In this document: positions 16,938 to 28,000 of the stretch, one piece after another
Position numbering within the stretch: position 1 is the first letter of the stretch
Layout of the letters: the number at the start of each line of letters is the position of its first letter
DNA from: Candidatus Hodarchaeota archaeon
GTDB lineage: Archaea; Asgardarchaeota; Heimdallarchaeia; Hodarchaeales; Hodarchaeaceae
DNA length: 64,000 nucleotides
NCBI GenBank assembly: GCA_016839815.1
Contig: JAEOTM010000038.1
Location: 1 to 64,000 of the forward strand
Direction of reading: 5' to 3'
Translations under genes and position numbers: made by a program
Notes under the pieces: generated by a model
Seen by the model: only the letters and a program-made list of their open reading frames with translations
Told to the model about the DNA's origin: nothing
Database searches by the model: none

Positions 16938-18680
16938 TTACTTTTCTTTCTTCGAGAATTTAGACTCCATTAATACGGTCAACATCAGAAATTCTGCTTT
17001 TTTCACCTGATCATACTGTGTAGATTTTGCTATTTCCTCTTTTAAGGTAAGTAATCGTTTAGATACCTCTCGGGAACCTTCTTGACCAGATATGTGGTTT
17101 GTAACCAGTTCTAACAGCTTTTGTAGGTATGGTTCGTCGATCTGAATCATAAATTCTTCTTTTAGGTCTATTAATGCCTTTTCTACATCAGGATTGGAGC
17201 GGGAGGTATACACCATTAACGTAGCTGTTAATCCTTCCTCGATAATAATATTATGTTTAACCTGACCTTCAAAGGCTGACAAAAACGATTTATACGCCAT
17301 ATTATACCACTTATAGCGGAAATACGAGAACCCGCTGCTCTTCCAATCCCGTATCGCGTTTTCATACTTCTGAAGTTTTTCTGATGCCTCTCCTCGCCAA
17401 TAATAGGCATCGGGATTGTCAGCAAGTTCAATAGTTTTGGTGAATTCGCTATAGGCCTTGGCATACTCGTTTAACTTTAAGTAGATACTACCCCGATTAT
17501 GATAGGCTTGCATATAACTCGGATCTAAACTGATCGCTTTTGTTGCATCTGCAAGTGCCTGTTGATATTCTTCCTTGGCTTCATACGCAATAGCCCGGTT
17601 GGAATAAGCCGCAACATTTGCAGGTTTTAGTTCCAGAACTTTGTCAAAATTGGTAATTGCTTCATCATACTTTTTCATTCGCAAGAATACTGAACCTTGA
17701 TTCAGGTACGCATTCGTATATTCGCTATTGATTGCGAGTGCCTCTCCATAATCTGCTAATGCTTTCTCATCTTCGTGTAATTCTCGCCAACAGTTTCCTC
17801 GATTGAGATAGGCCTGTTGATCACCAGGATTTAATTCAATAGTTTTAGTAAAATCAGGAATTGCTTTTTGAAATTGCCTTGAATAGAAGTAAGCATTCCC
17901 TCGGTGGAAGTATGCTAGAAAATCAGAGGGATCTAGGTCAATACATTTATTAAAATCGTCCTCTGCCTTATCAAATATTCCTTGATGTAAATAATTCAAT
18001 CCACGACTACCCCAGGCATCTGTTCGCATAGGATCAATTTTAATAACTTTGGAAAAATCCGAATTTGCCTTTGTTATATCTCCTATTCGAGTGTATGCAT
18101 GTCCTCTTTGCATAAAAACCTCTAATTTCCGTTGATCTTTCTTACGTTCTTTTTCTGGATATTGTGAGAGAATTTTCAATGCACTGGAGAATTCGTCAAT
18201 CGCTTTGGGATAATTTTCTAGTGCGAAATAGCAATTGCCCCGTCCTGCTTGACTGATCGCTGCTAGTGGGGTTATTTTTAGTGCTGCAGTATAATCCTCA
18301 ATTGCTATTCGATATTCCTGCGCTAAATAGTGTGCAAATGCACGAAAGTGATAATGAATCCCATTTTTCGGATTTAATTTAATCGCTTGTGTGTAATCTT
18401 CAATTCCCTTTTGAAAGTCCCCTAAACTACAATATGCACAGCCTCGACTGTGATAAACCTCTGGTGTCTCTGGTTTCAGTTTTAGTACTTGTGTATAATC
18501 GTTGATGGCATTGGGATATTCTTTTAGTTCCATATACGCATGTGCTCGTAATAAGTATAGCTGAGGATCTTGTGGGTTTAATTGGATCTGTTTATAGTAT
18601 TCTTCTATTAATTGATCATAATCAGGTTGTTTTTGGATTTTTCCTTTAATTCTTGATAACACTCCCTTCTTTTTAACCAT
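16938..18680 (-). CDS. Tetratricopeptide-repeat (TPR) protein
   Basis: 580 residues from ATG 18680. A GAGGTGG site sits 6-7 bases upstream, and an upstream ATG at 18695 overlaps that site and is rejected. About 13 TPR units of 34 residues fill residues 20-460, each with the signature AYxNRGxxYxxLxxYxxAIxDFxKxIxLxPxx. The C-terminal 110 residues are helical without the TPR pattern. No membrane segment is present. It is a protein-protein interaction scaffold with unknown partners. Confidence 0.92.
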   Translation of the reverse strand: MVKKKGVLSRIKGKIQKQPDYDQLIEEYYKQIQLNPQDPQLYLLRAHAYMELKEYPNAINDYTQVLKLKPETPEVYHSRGCAYCSLGDFQKGIEDYTQAIKLNPKNGIHYHFRAFAHYLAQEYRIAIEDYTAALKITPLAAISQAGRGNCYFALENYPKAIDEFSSALKILSQYPEKERKKDQRKLEVFMQRGHAYTRIGDITKANSDFSKVIKIDPMRTDAWGSRGLNYLHQGIFDKAEDDFNKCIDLDPSDFLAYFHRGNAYFYSRQFQKAIPDFTKTIELNPGDQQAYLNRGNCWRELHEDEKALADYGEALAINSEYTNAYLNQGSVFLRMKKYDEAITNFDKVLELKPANVAAYSNRAIAYEAKEEYQQALADATKAISLDPSYMQAYHNRGSIYLKLNEYAKAYSEFTKTIELADNPDAYYWRGEASEKLQKYENAIRDWKSSGFSYFRYKWYNMAYKSFLSAFEGQVKHNIIIEEGLTATLMVYTSRSNPDVEKALIDLKEEFMIQIDEPYLQKLLELVTNHISGQEGSREVSKRLLTLKEEIAKSTQYDQVKKAEFLMLTVLMESKFSKKEK

Positions 18681-18873
18681 TTTTTTCCACCTCATATTGT
18701 ATATAGCCTAAATATCTCGAAATTAGGGAATTATGTTTGATAATCTTACTTAAACTCTTCTCCTTTCCAGCTTTACCCCTTGAATTACCTCACTAGTTTT
18801 TTTCGAGTCGAGAGCTTCGTCCTGAATGGATGTACCATCTTTTTCCTCTTTCCAGAACTATAAATAATTAATT

Positions 18874-20628
18874 GTGCTGATACAAGGTAAATTGTTCTCA
18901 GTCAAAAACAAACTTTCATTCTTTCTCATCGTTTTCTTATTCCCCTTTGTGACTCATGTTACCACAGGTTCATCCACATCTGACTTTTCAGGTTTAGAAG
19001 CTAAGTTAAATGCGATTAAAGAGTCGTATAATATTCCTACAGTGCATGTGGCGATTACACGTAATCGAGAGGTTCTCTGGACTAAGGGAATAGGGAATCA
19101 AGTTTCCCCTGAAACGGTTTTCTTGATAGCTTCCATCCAAAAACCATTTGTGGCAACTGCAATTCTTCAATTATATGAACAGGGATTAGTGGACTTAGAT
19201 ACGGATATTTCTGACTATTTACCCTTTGAGGTCCGCCACCCTTCCTATCCTGAGGAGGATATAACTTTGCGGATGCTCCTAACCCATACTTCAGGGCTTG
19301 CTTCTGTCTTATATTACGAATTTTACTGGGACACCGAAGGGAAGTTTTCTACTTATAGAGGAGAGTTTAATCCTTCTGTGCTTACTATGGATCTTGGTCA
19401 GTTTCTGAATGAATCATTTACACCAGGAGGGGCAAATTATTATTCAAGTGTTTGGATTCATCGACCTGGGGAGCGGTATTCCTATTCTAATCCAGGTTTT
19501 AAGTTGTTGCACTATCTAGTGGAATGTGTAACTCAAGAATCTTTTGAAGACTATCTTCAAGAAAATGTCTTTACCCCTTTACAGATGGTCAATTCAGGTA
19601 TTAATGCCACAAATTTCACTAGTAATCATGCAACACCCTTTACCAGACGATTTGGGGTTATAGAAGAACTTGAAATTTATTCTTCTTGGCAGATTCGTTC
19701 TTCTGCTACCGATATGGCTCATTTCTTAATTGCTCATTTGAATAAGGGCCATTATGAGGATCAGCAAATCTTACAGTCCTCATCTGTGGCTTTGATGCAT
19801 TCTGAAACCATCCGTTATTCTGAACATAGGAATGATCTCTTCCAAGATGTTAATAATTATCGATTCTATCAACATTCCTATGGTTTGGGTTGGAGTTATT
19901 TTCATGATGAATTTGAGGGCCATGGCGGATCTACCCCAGGTTTTATTTCAGTCATGGCTGGCCGTAGTTCACCTGATGGTAGTAGTGTGGGAATTATTCT
20001 GTTTATGAATCTCAATGCTTTATTTGGCTCGTCTGATGATATTACCGAGGTTCATTCTGCATATTATCAACTTGTTAATACTGTCTTATTTGATCTAAAT
20101 CTGATCCCATTTGTTAATCAAGAATTTGTGGATCTGTACATTTTCTTTGCAACGATTTGGTTAACCTTCTGTCTGATCATCTATACAACTGTTCAACTTC
20201 TTGATAAGGAGCCCATTACTACCCGGTACTATTCTTGGGGGGGTAATAGTCACTTTAAAATCCTTCCTCTTGTTTTTGGGTTAATTGCAGTAATAATTGG
20301 GATCAATTTCTTCTCTTATAATGATTGGAGGCGTGTTCTCCTTTTTGTCCCCTCTGCTGGTTACTTTGGTGTACTCTTCATTACTAATATCTTTTTCAGC
20401 TCAAATCACCAAGATAAATTTTCTCCTCTCTTCCATAATTTTAAAAGTATGAATTCCGTTTTTTTGTTGAATTCGTGGATAATTCTCAATCTTATTGGTT
20501 TAGGCTTGTATAATTCTTATTATTCATTTTTTTTTCCCCTTATTCCTGGTATTCTTTGCATTTGCTCCATTTTACTAATTTTATTTTCCACTCTTTATTG
20601 GTTAAAAGAAAAAAAGAGTCAGGTTTAG
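18874..20628 (+). CDS. Serine beta-lactamase-family hydrolase with C-terminal membrane domain
   Basis: 584 residues from GTG 18874. A TATA-like CTATAAATAA sits only 6-15 bases before it, so TTG 18892 (seven codons in) may be the true start. After a signal helix (14-30) comes a class C/PBP4-like fold with all three motifs: S87-I-Q-K90 (nucleophile and lysine), Y204-S-N206, and H350-G-G352. From about residue 415 there are five hydrophobic segments, so the catalytic domain is tethered outside the membrane. Such archaeal enzymes are likely esterases or D-aminopeptidases, not antibiotic-resistance factors. The substrate is unknown. Confidence 0.88.
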   Translation: MLIQGKLFSVKNKLSFFLIVFLFPFVTHVTTGSSTSDFSGLEAKLNAIKESYNIPTVHVAITRNREVLWTKGIGNQVSPETVFLIASIQKPFVATAILQLYEQGLVDLDTDISDYLPFEVRHPSYPEEDITLRMLLTHTSGLASVLYYEFYWDTEGKFSTYRGEFNPSVLTMDLGQFLNESFTPGGANYYSSVWIHRPGERYSYSNPGFKLLHYLVECVTQESFEDYLQENVFTPLQMVNSGINATNFTSNHATPFTRRFGVIEELEIYSSWQIRSSATDMAHFLIAHLNKGHYEDQQILQSSSVALMHSETIRYSEHRNDLFQDVNNYRFYQHSYGLGWSYFHDEFEGHGGSTPGFISVMAGRSSPDGSSVGIILFMNLNALFGSSDDITEVHSAYYQLVNTVLFDLNLIPFVNQEFVDLYIFFATIWLTFCLIIYTTVQLLDKEPITTRYYSWGGNSHFKILPLVFGLIAVIIGINFFSYNDWRRVLLFVPSAGYFGVLFITNIFFSSNHQDKFSPLFHNFKSMNSVFLLNSWIILNLIGLGLYNSYYSFFFPLIPGILCICSILLILFSTLYWLKEKKSQV

Positions 20629-20735
20629 TATAGTAAGGAACAATTTAACTTTCCAGAGGATTTGTTTTGAGAATAGCTCGGTCGATTCTTGAAAAATCGG
20701 GCCAGAGAATCTTGTATTTTTAATTCTGTTTTATA

Positions 20736-21128
20736 TTAGAATTCTTCTTCTGAATTAGCAAGAATTTCAATATTTTCGTCTATCTCGGGTAGGATTAACT
20801 TCATATTACCTACCATAATAATAGGTCGTGTAACAATCTCATACAGTGTAGTATCAGCTGGAATATTGATTAAATAGGTTTTACTCATAAAATAATTTAC
20901 TGTTAAACCTATTAATACAAAAGGTCCACCAAATAGTATATATCCCCAACCACTCACTTCTAAAAACCAAATTGTATATTCTATAAAACTAGTTGGATTT
21001 CTAGATACGTTAGACAAATACTGAAGAAACTGGAATGCAAAATAGGGGAGAAAGGTCCATTTCACAATTTTAATAATCGATAAATACCCAGGACTCGAAG
21101 AAGAATAAGAATTATGATTTTGGGTCAT
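20736..21128 (-). CDS. Small membrane protein of unknown function
   Basis: 130 residues from ATG 21128, preceded by a strong GAGGAGGAG site. A Ser-rich N-terminus precedes two or three hydrophobic segments (about 27-45, 52-70, 72-85) and a cytoplasmic or external tail ending in acidic residues (ILANSEEEF). No family is recognised. It lies downstream of the TfoX-like gene on the same strand (89-base gap). Confidence 0.68.
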   Translation of the reverse strand: MTQNHNSYSSSSPGYLSIIKIVKWTFLPYFAFQFLQYLSNVSRNPTSFIEYTIWFLEVSGWGYILFGGPFVLIGLTVNYFMSKTYLINIPADTTLYEIVTRPIIMVGNMKLILPEIDENIEILANSEEEF

Positions 21129-21217
21129 AGTTTACTCCTCCTCTGGTGAGTAAATCTTTGATTATAATAAATCCTTTGATCTTCGTTTTTTCATTCTTTG
21201 GTAGGATTTTCACAATA

Positions 21218-21526
21218 TCATTTCTTACTGCTTGGAGCAAATTGTTTTGCTTCTTCAGCATATCCAATCCATGATTCCAGTGAACTAGGAGGGATGATTA
21301 CCCATTCTTTCATGTACTTTCCTGTACCAGGATCATAAGGTAAACCCTTACCTGTATCTATGAGTATATTTACTCTTTCTTCAGGTAACTTTACCACAAA
21401 TTGATCGTTCTTAGTCCACATGGCAAACATTTTCCTATTCTTCTTTAATGAGTTCCCCTGTTTTTTAACATCAGGTATTTGTAGAAAATGATCCATTAAT
21501 TTCATAAATTTATCTTGTGCTGACAT
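21218..21526 (-). CDS. TfoX N-terminal-domain-like / YjbR-like small protein
   Basis: 102 residues. The core KMFAMWTKNDQFVVKLPEERV, then GKGLPYDPGTGKYMKEWVIIP, then SWIGYAEEAKQFA, follows TfoX-N/YjbR-type domains (Mfg...g.FaklvK Lp.eRv, G.g.pf.p..gr.mkeWv). These small alpha/beta proteins are widespread in archaea and have no firm biochemical role. No competence genes are nearby. Confidence 0.7.
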   Translation of the reverse strand: MSAQDKFMKLMDHFLQIPDVKKQGNSLKKNRKMFAMWTKNDQFVVKLPEERVNILIDTGKGLPYDPGTGKYMKEWVIIPPSSLESWIGYAEEAKQFAPSSKK

Positions 21527-21698
21527 TTAATTCACTCATCAGAGGTCTACATCTGAAATTTTCCATCTTCTGCAATAATGGCATAGTAGAAATGAATGAT
21601 CAGTGATCGGTCAAAGTACAGATTTCTTGGTTTATTCAGTTGGTATTCTGTATCTGTTTCAGGATGTTTAAAAGGTTACGTATCTATGTTAAGAAAAT

Positions 21699-22346
21699 AT
21701 GTCCCAGCCTCCTGATTCCCTCATCTATACTCATTTCAATATTCTTACCGAGACAGGAGATTCGTATACAATAAATGTTCCTTATTTCTGCCAGGGTTGT
21801 GGAAATTGTTGTCGAAATACATCTTTTCCAGATCCAGAGCACTTTGAGTCATTAATCCATTCTTCTGCTGAAATAATGGAATTTTTACAGAATTTAAATC
21901 AGAAAATATCTTCTTTTCTTGATTCAAACCTCCTCACGGATTTAAAACGTAGAAAACCTTGTATATTTCTAACGAATAACTCATGCTCAATCTACCCTAA
22001 AAGACCTTCTTATTGCCGAAATTGGTTTCCTAGATTGGAGGCAGACTGTGGAGCGTTTAACCTTCATCTGGGCATGAGTAAGGCCCTCCTTTATGACCAC
22101 AATTATCAGATTGGAACACGAGAAGTTATATATATTGGACAAAAGAATCCACATTCCTCCTCACCCTTCTACCCTCATGTTAAATGTCTAGAAAAACTCT
22201 CTAGAGATTCTTTAATTGGATACCAATTTCCCAAGAGGAGTGAGGCTGCTAAATACTGGAATATATTTCTCTCCTTTAAGCCCAGTAGACTTGGGAAACA
22301 AATATTCCTTGTTCTTAATCCAGGTATTAAGATTGGTATCGAGTAA
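21699..22346 (+). CDS. YkgJ-type cysteine-cluster protein
   Basis: 215 residues. The N-terminal motif C31-x2-C34-x2-C37-C38 (CQGCGNCC) and later cysteines C88, C96 and C106 (PCIFL..NSCSIYPKRPSYCR) match the YkgJ/CxxCxxCC family (UPF0153), which binds zinc or an iron-sulfur cluster. No membrane segment is present. The biochemical role is unknown. Members have been proposed to act in protein modification or redox chemistry. It is convergent with the clostripain-family gene. Confidence 0.85.
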   Translation: MSQPPDSLIYTHFNILTETGDSYTINVPYFCQGCGNCCRNTSFPDPEHFESLIHSSAEIMEFLQNLNQKISSFLDSNLLTDLKRRKPCIFLTNNSCSIYPKRPSYCRNWFPRLEADCGAFNLHLGMSKALLYDHNYQIGTREVIYIGQKNPHSSSPFYPHVKCLEKLSRDSLIGYQFPKRSEAAKYWNIFLSFKPSRLGKQIFLVLNPGIKIGIE

Positions 22347-22366
22347 AGAAGAGGAAGAAGAATAGC

Positions 22367-24808
22367 TCATTTTACTATAGCTTGTAACTCTACTTGGCAA
22401 GTTGGACAAATCACTATTGAAGATTGGACTCTGTAGACCACCCCACACGACGGACATACTGCTAAATATTGAATATCCTGTACGTTTACTGTGGGTTTGA
22501 AGGAATAGCTATACTGATTTGTTTTTCTATACGCTGATTTGGTTCTTCTTCTCATGATCCATAAGCTAATACCTCCCACTATTGCTAATCCAAATACTCC
22601 CATTATAATCATATCATAGTTGTCCGTTTGAGGAGTCGATGAAGGAGGTCGTGGGTGATTAAGAGGTTCTACCTCAATAATCTGTCCTGGGGATATCACT
22701 TCAGATATATTACTAGGTGGATCCAAATCTGAAAATTTGACTAGATAAGCTAAGGGTGTATCTTGAAATGAGTATTGCCAGTTACTTGGTTCAATGATTG
22801 ATAGTTTAGCTAGACATTCCCACCTTTGAGTAGGTAGAAGTGCCTCAATTTGCTGAAATAATGCCTCGTATGGAAGATCTAAGACTGTAAACTCCAATCC
22901 TTCCCTGAACTGTTGACTCCACTTTAGCACAAAAGAATCAGAGTGATCGATCATTTGTAACTGAAACGTTACTGTTTCTAACTCAGGAATATCAAAAGCG
23001 AGAACAAGCTGGATATCATCGATCTTAGTATTATTGTTTGCATCAGTGAAAAACATATTTGCGCATCCTATGAACTCAACCAATGCATTGGATGTTGAAT
23101 ATGTGGCTTTCAAATCAAAATTTCCACTCCCTTGATAGGCATGGATTATAAGAATAAATGATTCTGCGCCCTCATATGCTGTATAACTGATTGTTTCAGG
23201 GTAGTCCTCCAAATAAGATTCGCCCAACAAATTCACTTCGAAATCAACCAAATAAAAATCGAAATCAGTATTCGGAGGTCCTGAAAGGGTAAGAGTGACT
23301 TTCTCATTCCAATGCAGAGAGAGGAAAATCAGAATTATTTCATTCTCTTCAATTCTTCTTGATATTCTTGGATTGTCATGTGAAAGAATTGTATCTGAGG
23401 TATCAAAGGTACCAGCTTCATTGTACATTCTAGCTACTGCTTTATCCCATCCTGTGTCTTTGGCAAATGATGATACATCTGAATAATCCTCAATCCAAAG
23501 GTCTGAACTCCACGGAGAATAAATAGTTAATCCGCTGCATCGAGTTAGCACTGATGTATTGAACCATTGAAACAAAAGGGTATGTTCCAGTTGATTTCTA
23601 AGATTTATATTAAAAGAACTTGTTGCTCCCGGACTTATTGTCTCGATAACTTGGAGAACATACCAGACATCTATTTGTTCTAATAAACTATATTCACTAA
23701 CAAGAGTTAGTGCTGTACAGACTTCTGTTATCTGATTACTATTCATATTAAGTATGACTTCTGCTAGATCAGCAAGATAATCACTTAATTCTTGAATTTG
23801 TGTTAGATCAATGACACCTAGTTGAGTAACCTCCATGGATAACTCAGGAGTGCTAACAAGATTATCGATTGTTTCCTCTACAATCAACATAGCACAGGTT
23901 TCTGGATCGTAATTAGTGGGGATCCCGAGTGAAATATGGAATCCTAACTCCTCCAAAAATCCCAAATAGTAAAACCCAGAGAGACCTAGAGAATCTTCTG
24001 AGGCTACCATGTACTGGGCATAGTTCCGAATTGCATATGCGACTTCAACGCACCCCATTAAACAGGCATCAAATGCAATAACATCAATGGGCTCTGGAGC
24101 TTCTGAGAGAGCAGTTTGCATCTCTTCTTCTGTTAGAGAATCGCCAAATGATCGATCATCCCAACATACGTTTTTTTGGCGTGTTTGGATCGATCTTTGC
24201 AGTCCTTGTGGTAAAATTGGGTAATTTCTTTGATCACTTGAAGTATAATCTCTCCAATCTGTGATTCCAGTTTCCCATCCGAGACCATGATTCCACAATA
24301 TCAAGCAATAATTATCCGCTGGATATTGATTCATTGAGTAACCAATAAAATCACTCAATGTCTGAGCCTCTCCCATATTTCTTTCTTCACTTCCATTTTC
24401 TAAATTAATGAATGCACCCCCTGCTCCAGGAATTCGGAACCGTTGGGTTGTATTATAATTTATATTATCCATTTCTTGTATTAAACAAGAATCCCAGCCA
24501 TCAAATTCCACCACAAGGCATACTTCCGACCCAAAGTTCGCATACTTCATTTCATTTAAATCTGTTGCTCCAGCCATCTCTAAATTATTATCAGCGGCCA
24601 TATAGATCATAATTGTCCATTTGAAATTCGTTTCCACAACATTTTTCTCATCTGAAATTGAAGTTATCATCAATTCGGAATTCACAGATTCAATCATAGT
24701 ATTAGCTTCAGATGTGGTTGGATTATTTGTAATTGTCATACTTACCAGGGGTAGGCTTAGAAAGCCACAAAGAAAGATTACTGTTTTTAGTGCTAGGTGT
24801 TTATTCAT
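22367..24808 (-). CDS. Clostripain-family (C11) cysteine protease, membrane-anchored, with cytosolic zinc ribbon
   Basis: 813 residues from ATG 24808, with GAGGTGG 8 bases upstream. After a signal peptide, residues 63-420 carry the C11 caspase-like fold: KWTIMIYMAADNNLE, catalytic His174 in LWNHGLGW, and Cys249 in FDACLMG followed by VASED. Beta-sandwich regions (490-720) precede a transmembrane helix (about 742-762, IIMGVFGLAIVGG) and basic MRRR. The short inner tail ends in a zinc ribbon, C785-x2-C788 and C801-x2-C804. C11 enzymes cleave after Arg/Lys, often after self-activation. It is divergent from the M28/FtsX fusion gene. Confidence 0.9.
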   Translation of the reverse strand: MNKHLALKTVIFLCGFLSLPLVSMTITNNPTTSEANTMIESVNSELMITSISDEKNVVETNFKWTIMIYMAADNNLEMAGATDLNEMKYANFGSEVCLVVEFDGWDSCLIQEMDNINYNTTQRFRIPGAGGAFINLENGSEERNMGEAQTLSDFIGYSMNQYPADNYCLILWNHGLGWETGITDWRDYTSSDQRNYPILPQGLQRSIQTRQKNVCWDDRSFGDSLTEEEMQTALSEAPEPIDVIAFDACLMGCVEVAYAIRNYAQYMVASEDSLGLSGFYYLGFLEELGFHISLGIPTNYDPETCAMLIVEETIDNLVSTPELSMEVTQLGVIDLTQIQELSDYLADLAEVILNMNSNQITEVCTALTLVSEYSLLEQIDVWYVLQVIETISPGATSSFNINLRNQLEHTLLFQWFNTSVLTRCSGLTIYSPWSSDLWIEDYSDVSSFAKDTGWDKAVARMYNEAGTFDTSDTILSHDNPRISRRIEENEIILIFLSLHWNEKVTLTLSGPPNTDFDFYLVDFEVNLLGESYLEDYPETISYTAYEGAESFILIIHAYQGSGNFDLKATYSTSNALVEFIGCANMFFTDANNNTKIDDIQLVLAFDIPELETVTFQLQMIDHSDSFVLKWSQQFREGLEFTVLDLPYEALFQQIEALLPTQRWECLAKLSIIEPSNWQYSFQDTPLAYLVKFSDLDPPSNISEVISPGQIIEVEPLNHPRPPSSTPQTDNYDMIIMGVFGLAIVGGISLWIMRRRTKSAYRKTNQYSYSFKPTVNVQDIQYLAVCPSCGVVYRVQSSIVICPTCQVELQAIVK

Positions 24809-25074
24809 GTCTCTGCCACCTCATTTCATTTTTGGGGAATCCACGCATTATTCTCCAGAGTTATCCCGATTTTCTCACTGGAGATAAAAAGAATTCTCGA
24901 AGATACTTCATTCGTTTACAATGAGAAACTCCGATGAACTAATTACTTACGAAAGAACATTCTGTACCATTGATGCCTATATCTAGCGCTCAAGTAAATC
25001 TTTCAATCACACTGTATTCTGTGACTAATGAACTTTCCCCTATAATGAACCCCTAAATACAAATTGATGACCAA

Positions 25075-28000
25075 ATGCGCTTAAATAAATCTCTAGTGCG
25101 TCAACATTCTTTATGTTGGATGCTTATCTCATTTTTCATAGTCATTTCAGTGTTCATAGTCTATCAGACTCCCAAAAGGGCTACTACTAATACTTTATTA
25201 ACGAATTTGGATACAGATTCAAGTCTTGAAGAAATCTCTATCAAGGTACAGGATCAAATTAATTATGGTTACTATGTTGATCAAATAAATGCCATTTACT
25301 TTCAGAACATTAGAAATCACATCGGTAACTTTTCTAATATGAGGAGTCGTGTTACAGGTTATCCCGGATATGACCTTGCTGTTGACTATATTGAAAATTT
25401 CTTTACTAAACAAAATTTATCAAGCATTCAAACATTTTCATATCCTCATATTGCTCCTTTTGATCAGGGAACGCAGATTACTATTGCTGGTACAAATTAT
25501 ACCGCTCATGCTCTTGTACCCAATTCCGTTCATACTAGTGGAACTCCTTCAACTGGATTATCTGGACCATTAATATATGGTGGTTCAGGACAATATTCCG
25601 AATTAGAGGGGAAGAAGATTAATGGCGCAATAATTGTTCTTGAATTTAACTCTCAAGATAACTGGATAAATTTAGTAAGTCTGGGAGCTAAAGCAGTAAT
25701 CTATTTGGCTCCTGAGAACACCAATCGACATGAGGGAGAAACTAAGTCCATTGATATTCCTCTTGAATTTCCTCGCGTTTATATTGACAATCGATCAGTA
25801 GCTGGGACGATACGAACATTGAGTAATCAAATGAATCAAAATGTAACTGTTTATTCTAAGATTAAATGGAAATCTTTTACAGCCCAGAATGTTATAGGGG
25901 TTCTACCTGGGTTGGATGAAGATATTATTTGTATTTCTGCATATTTTGATTCTTCGTCTTTTGTACCAGCTCTCTCCCCTGGAGCTGATGAGGCTTGCGG
26001 GATTGCTACTCTCTTAGAGCTTATTCATATTTTCAAAGCTAACAATATTGTGCCACAAAAAACATTGATGTTTTTGGCTTTATCTGGACACAATCAAGCG
26101 GCAATAGGGGCAAGAGAATTTGTTTATCATCACTATGATCAACTCAATCAGAAGGGGGGAATCAAATTCTTCTTATCTCTCGACTTATCTGCTTCCACCA
26201 CTAGCATTGGTATTAATCCTTACGGATACTTGTACAAATATAAACTCCGATACACTACTGGGAATAATATGTATAGACGATTGAAGAGTATTGGGGATCT
26301 CTTTCTCCAGTATGCTTCTGAAATCGGATCAGATGCAGATTATTCATTTAATGTCGAATCATATGTTAATATTGAAGATATGTTCGAAAATATTGCTCCT
26401 ATCACATTTGTTGGTGATCAAGAACCATTTATCGCTTCTAATGTGTTAGCATTATCGCTTTTTTCCGCCGATTCGTCTCGTCGTCGAGTTTCCACTCCTT
26501 TTGATGTACCTAATTCTCTCACATATGATAATCTCAAAGGCCAAATCATCTATTCAATCTGTGCAATACTTCAACTAACTAATGATAGCCAACTTGATAA
26601 TTATCTTGATATGCAACCCAAAGAGTTTTCTGTAAAACCTAATCGGCATGTTGGATTTGGAGTGATCACAGGTTCATGTAAAACTTACGATGAAACCTCC
26701 TTAACCGTTGATACTGTTCCAAATGCCCTCATTCGTGTTACTTCGAAGGACCCCCTCACAGGTCGATCTGGTTATTATGCCTACTATACTATGACTGATG
26801 AGAATGGGTTTTATTCTATTAAAGGAGTTTCCTCCTCTCAACCCGATAATCCTCTCGAGTTTCATATAGAGGCGTACTCAATTGATAATGAAGGAAAATT
26901 AGTTCTAGCCAATAATCTTGGATCTTTTGGAGTTTATTTCGATCAATCCAAAGAATTAGTAACTAAAGAGATAACGATTAATCCAACTGTATTTACTTGT
27001 GGTACTCTTGGCCTTTTTCAGGTTTCTCATCCTTATGAAAGGACACATTCCACCTCGGATCTTTCATATCAAGTTGTAGATCCTATCTCACGAGCATCTC
27101 ACTCATCCTATGGGTTTACAAGTCTGAACTCTATAAGCTTAATATTTATTTCACCTAATACTCCTGCTAGTCTCTTAGGAACGTTTACTGATGATGTTTC
27201 AGCTGTTTACGCAACTAATTCTAGTGCTGACGCTCTTCGAGGCAATGGTTTTCAAGTAACAACTGGAGAATTTAGGAATTTGGGCCTTTCTTCATTAATT
27301 ACTTCGGAAGATCTTCATTCATTAACAAGAATCTATGTCAATTGGTATTCGTCGCATGGGATTTACGATCATAAAGTTGAAGCATCCTTTCAACAAGTTT
27401 CCAATCAACTCATTAACGTCAGAAATCTACTAGACGCATCTAAATACTCAGAAGCGTTAACTGAAATAAGTGTACTACGTGATATGACTATTGCCTCCCT
27501 TAACCATGCACGAAGTATTCTAGATGATAGTCGAAATACAGCCTTGCTTTTTGCACTTTTTCTGATTCCCTTCTCGCTTACTTTAGCTAATTTTCTGTTT
27601 GATTTCACTTCTGATTTAAAATGGCTTCTTGGTTCATGTATTACTTACGGTTTGACCTTCGGCTTCTTCTATTTGATCCATCCAGGATTTCAGGTAGCTC
27701 CCCATCTCATATTCTCTCTCCTTGGTTTGTTTAATGTGCTCTCTGTTCTTCTCATTTTTTATGTATTTTCGCTAGAAGTTTTCGGTTTTCTTAAACATCT
27801 TCGCAATAAAACTCTTGGCTCCCATTTCATTCAATCAAATCAAACAGGGGTACTATTCGTTGCGTTAAAAACTGGAATTCTTCGAATGAAAAGACAAAAA
27901 TCCCGTACCATACTAAATTTTTCTGGAATCGCCCTTTTGACGTTTTCTTTAACCCTTTTCACCTCCACTCGCTCTCAGGTCGATAATAATGTTCTGGAGG

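Noticed and set aside
18874..20628. Calling the serine hydrolase an antibiotic-resistance beta-lactamase
   Set aside because: Shared fold and motifs also fit esterases and peptidases, and the host context is archaeal with no peptidoglycan indication.
20681..20704. Imperfect hairpin (GGTCGATT and AATCGGGCC) as a terminator
   Set aside because: The stem is bulged and lies about 50 bases after the stop with no T-tract of note.
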